From: Candidatus Omnitrophota bacterium
Lineage (GTDB): Bacteria > Omnitrophota > Koll11 > Zapsychrales > Aceulaceae
Direction: 5' to 3'
Assembly: GCA_029931885.1 (NCBI GenBank)
Contig: JAOZRJ010000091.1
Coordinates: 1 to 6,669 of the forward strand
DNA length: 6,669 bases
Below the pieces are notes generated by a model. That model saw only the letters and a program-made list of their open reading frames with translations. It had not been told where the DNA came from and searched no databases. Below, in pieces: positions 5,956 through 6,669 of this stretch. Made by a program: the position numbers and the translations under genes. Each line of letters begins with the position of its first letter. The stretch's first letter is position 1.

Positions 5956-6669
5956 ATGAGGACATATTTAAAATGTATACCGTGCTTTTTAACTCAGGCT
6001 CTTGAAATGTCTAAGCTAGTCACGGATGATGAGGTTATGCATAAAAAAATTATTGATGAAGTGGCTAAGATTATTCCTGATTTTTCTTTAGGATCAACGC
6101 CGCCGGAAATGGCTCGGATTATTCAGAGGATAATGGAAGGGCAAATGGGTAAAAAAGATTTTTATAAAAGAATTAAAGAAAAAAGTAATAGTATGGCGTT
6201 GTCGTTATATCCAAAGCTAAAACAAAAAGTTCAAGAATCTGAAAATAAATTATTAACGGCAGTAGAAATTGCTATTGCTGGAAATGTTATTGATTATGCG
6301 GCTAAGAATACTTTAAATATAGAAAAGGAAATTGAAAATATTTTTAGTGAAGAGTTTTCGAAAACAGGAAAAACTATATTTGATTATAAGGAATTTCAGA
6401 ACGCATTGAGCAATGCAAAACAAATTCTTTATCTTGCAGATAATGCCGGGGAGGTAGTCTTTGACAGAGTGTTAATCGAAGAAATTCCAAAAGAAAAAGA
6501 AATAATTTATGCTGTAAGAGATAAACCCGTAATCAATGACGCGCTTGAAGAAGATGCTAGGATTTGTGGAATTGATAAGAGGGCGCGTATTGTTTCGAGC
6601 GGAGTTGATGCGCCGGGAACTATTCTTAAGTATTGTAGCAAGGAGTTTATCGAGATGTTTTTAAAGGCT
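5956..6669 (+). CDS. DUF89/ARMT1-like metal-dependent phosphatase, 3'-truncated by window edge
   Basis: The reading frame starts at ATG 5956, behind AAAAGGAAA and 12 bases after the previous stop. It stays open to the last base, giving 238 residues of a family usually about 280-300 long. The N-terminus has the prokaryotic subfamily signature with a CxxC pair (KCIPCFLTQ, Cys7 and Cys10). Next comes a helical region with TPPEMARIIQRI, then AGNVIDYA (108-115, Asn110), LADNAGEVVFDR (160-171, Asp162-Asn163) and VINDALEEDA (192-201, Asp195). The Asp-Asn pair and the later Asp are the expected metal ligands. DUF89 proteins are proposed damage-control phosphatases that remove harmful phosphorylated metabolites using Mn2+, Co2+ or similar metals. 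The substrate here is unknown. Tight linkage to the Feo operon fits a metal-dependent enzyme or metal-responsive expression. Confidence 0.9.
   Translation, partial: MRTYLKCIPCFLTQALEMSKLVTDDEVMHKKIIDEVAKIIPDFSLGSTPPEMARIIQRIMEGQMGKKDFYKRIKEKSNSMALSLYPKLKQKVQESENKLLTAVEIAIAGNVIDYAAKNTLNIEKEIENIFSEEFSKTGKTIFDYKEFQNALSNAKQILYLADNAGEVVFDRVLIEEIPKEKEIIYAVRDKPVINDALEEDARICGIDKRARIVSSGVDAPGTILKYCSKEFIEMFLKA

Overview
The window reads as low-GC bacterial chromosome (roughly 35-40% GC by eye) from an organism with an anaerobic or microaerobic way of life. The evidence for that lifestyle is a ferrous-iron (Fe2+) uptake operon as the centrepiece, surrounded by DsrE, DUF364 and DUF89 type genes that are common in anaerobes. 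The SerA type and the FeoA-FeoB fusion would fit Clostridia-like Firmicutes or uncultured candidate phyla such as Omnitrophota. The sequence alone does not settle the taxon. There are no mobile elements, RNA genes, CRISPR arrays or phage genes, and every convincing gene is on the + strand.

Left part (1-1035): the 3' portion of a D-3-phosphoglycerate dehydrogenase gene (serA, first step of serine synthesis) with a C-terminal ACT domain, open at the left edge. It is followed by a strong intrinsic terminator that separates it from what comes next.

Control region (about 1036-1124): a sigma-70-like promoter (TTGACA, 16 bp spacer, extended -10). Its -10 is covered by a perfect 6-2-6 palindrome, TTAGAC-TT-GTCTAA, followed by further TAAGAG half-site repeats. 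This looks like the operator of the DtxR/MntR-type metal-dependent repressor encoded immediately downstream.

Operon (1125 to beyond 6669): seven closely packed or overlapping genes with no visible internal terminator. They are a DtxR-family regulator, a fused FeoA-FeoB ferrous-iron transporter, a 45-residue FeoB-associated Cys-rich membrane protein, a DsrE-family sulfur-relay-like protein, a DUF4213/DUF364 putative metal-chelation protein, a TauE/SafE-family membrane exporter, and a DUF89/ARMT1-like metal-dependent phosphatase that runs off the right edge.

How they may work together: the regulator senses cytoplasmic Fe2+ (or Mn2+) and represses the operon, and FeoAB with the small Cys-rich partner imports Fe2+. 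The four downstream genes combine a thiol/sulfur-handling protein, a putative metal-binding protein, a probable sulfur-oxyanion or organosulfur exporter and a metal-dependent phosphatase. Their co-transcription with Feo suggests an uncharacterised iron-and-sulfur handling module. That is inference from gene order; no individual function is proven by the sequence.
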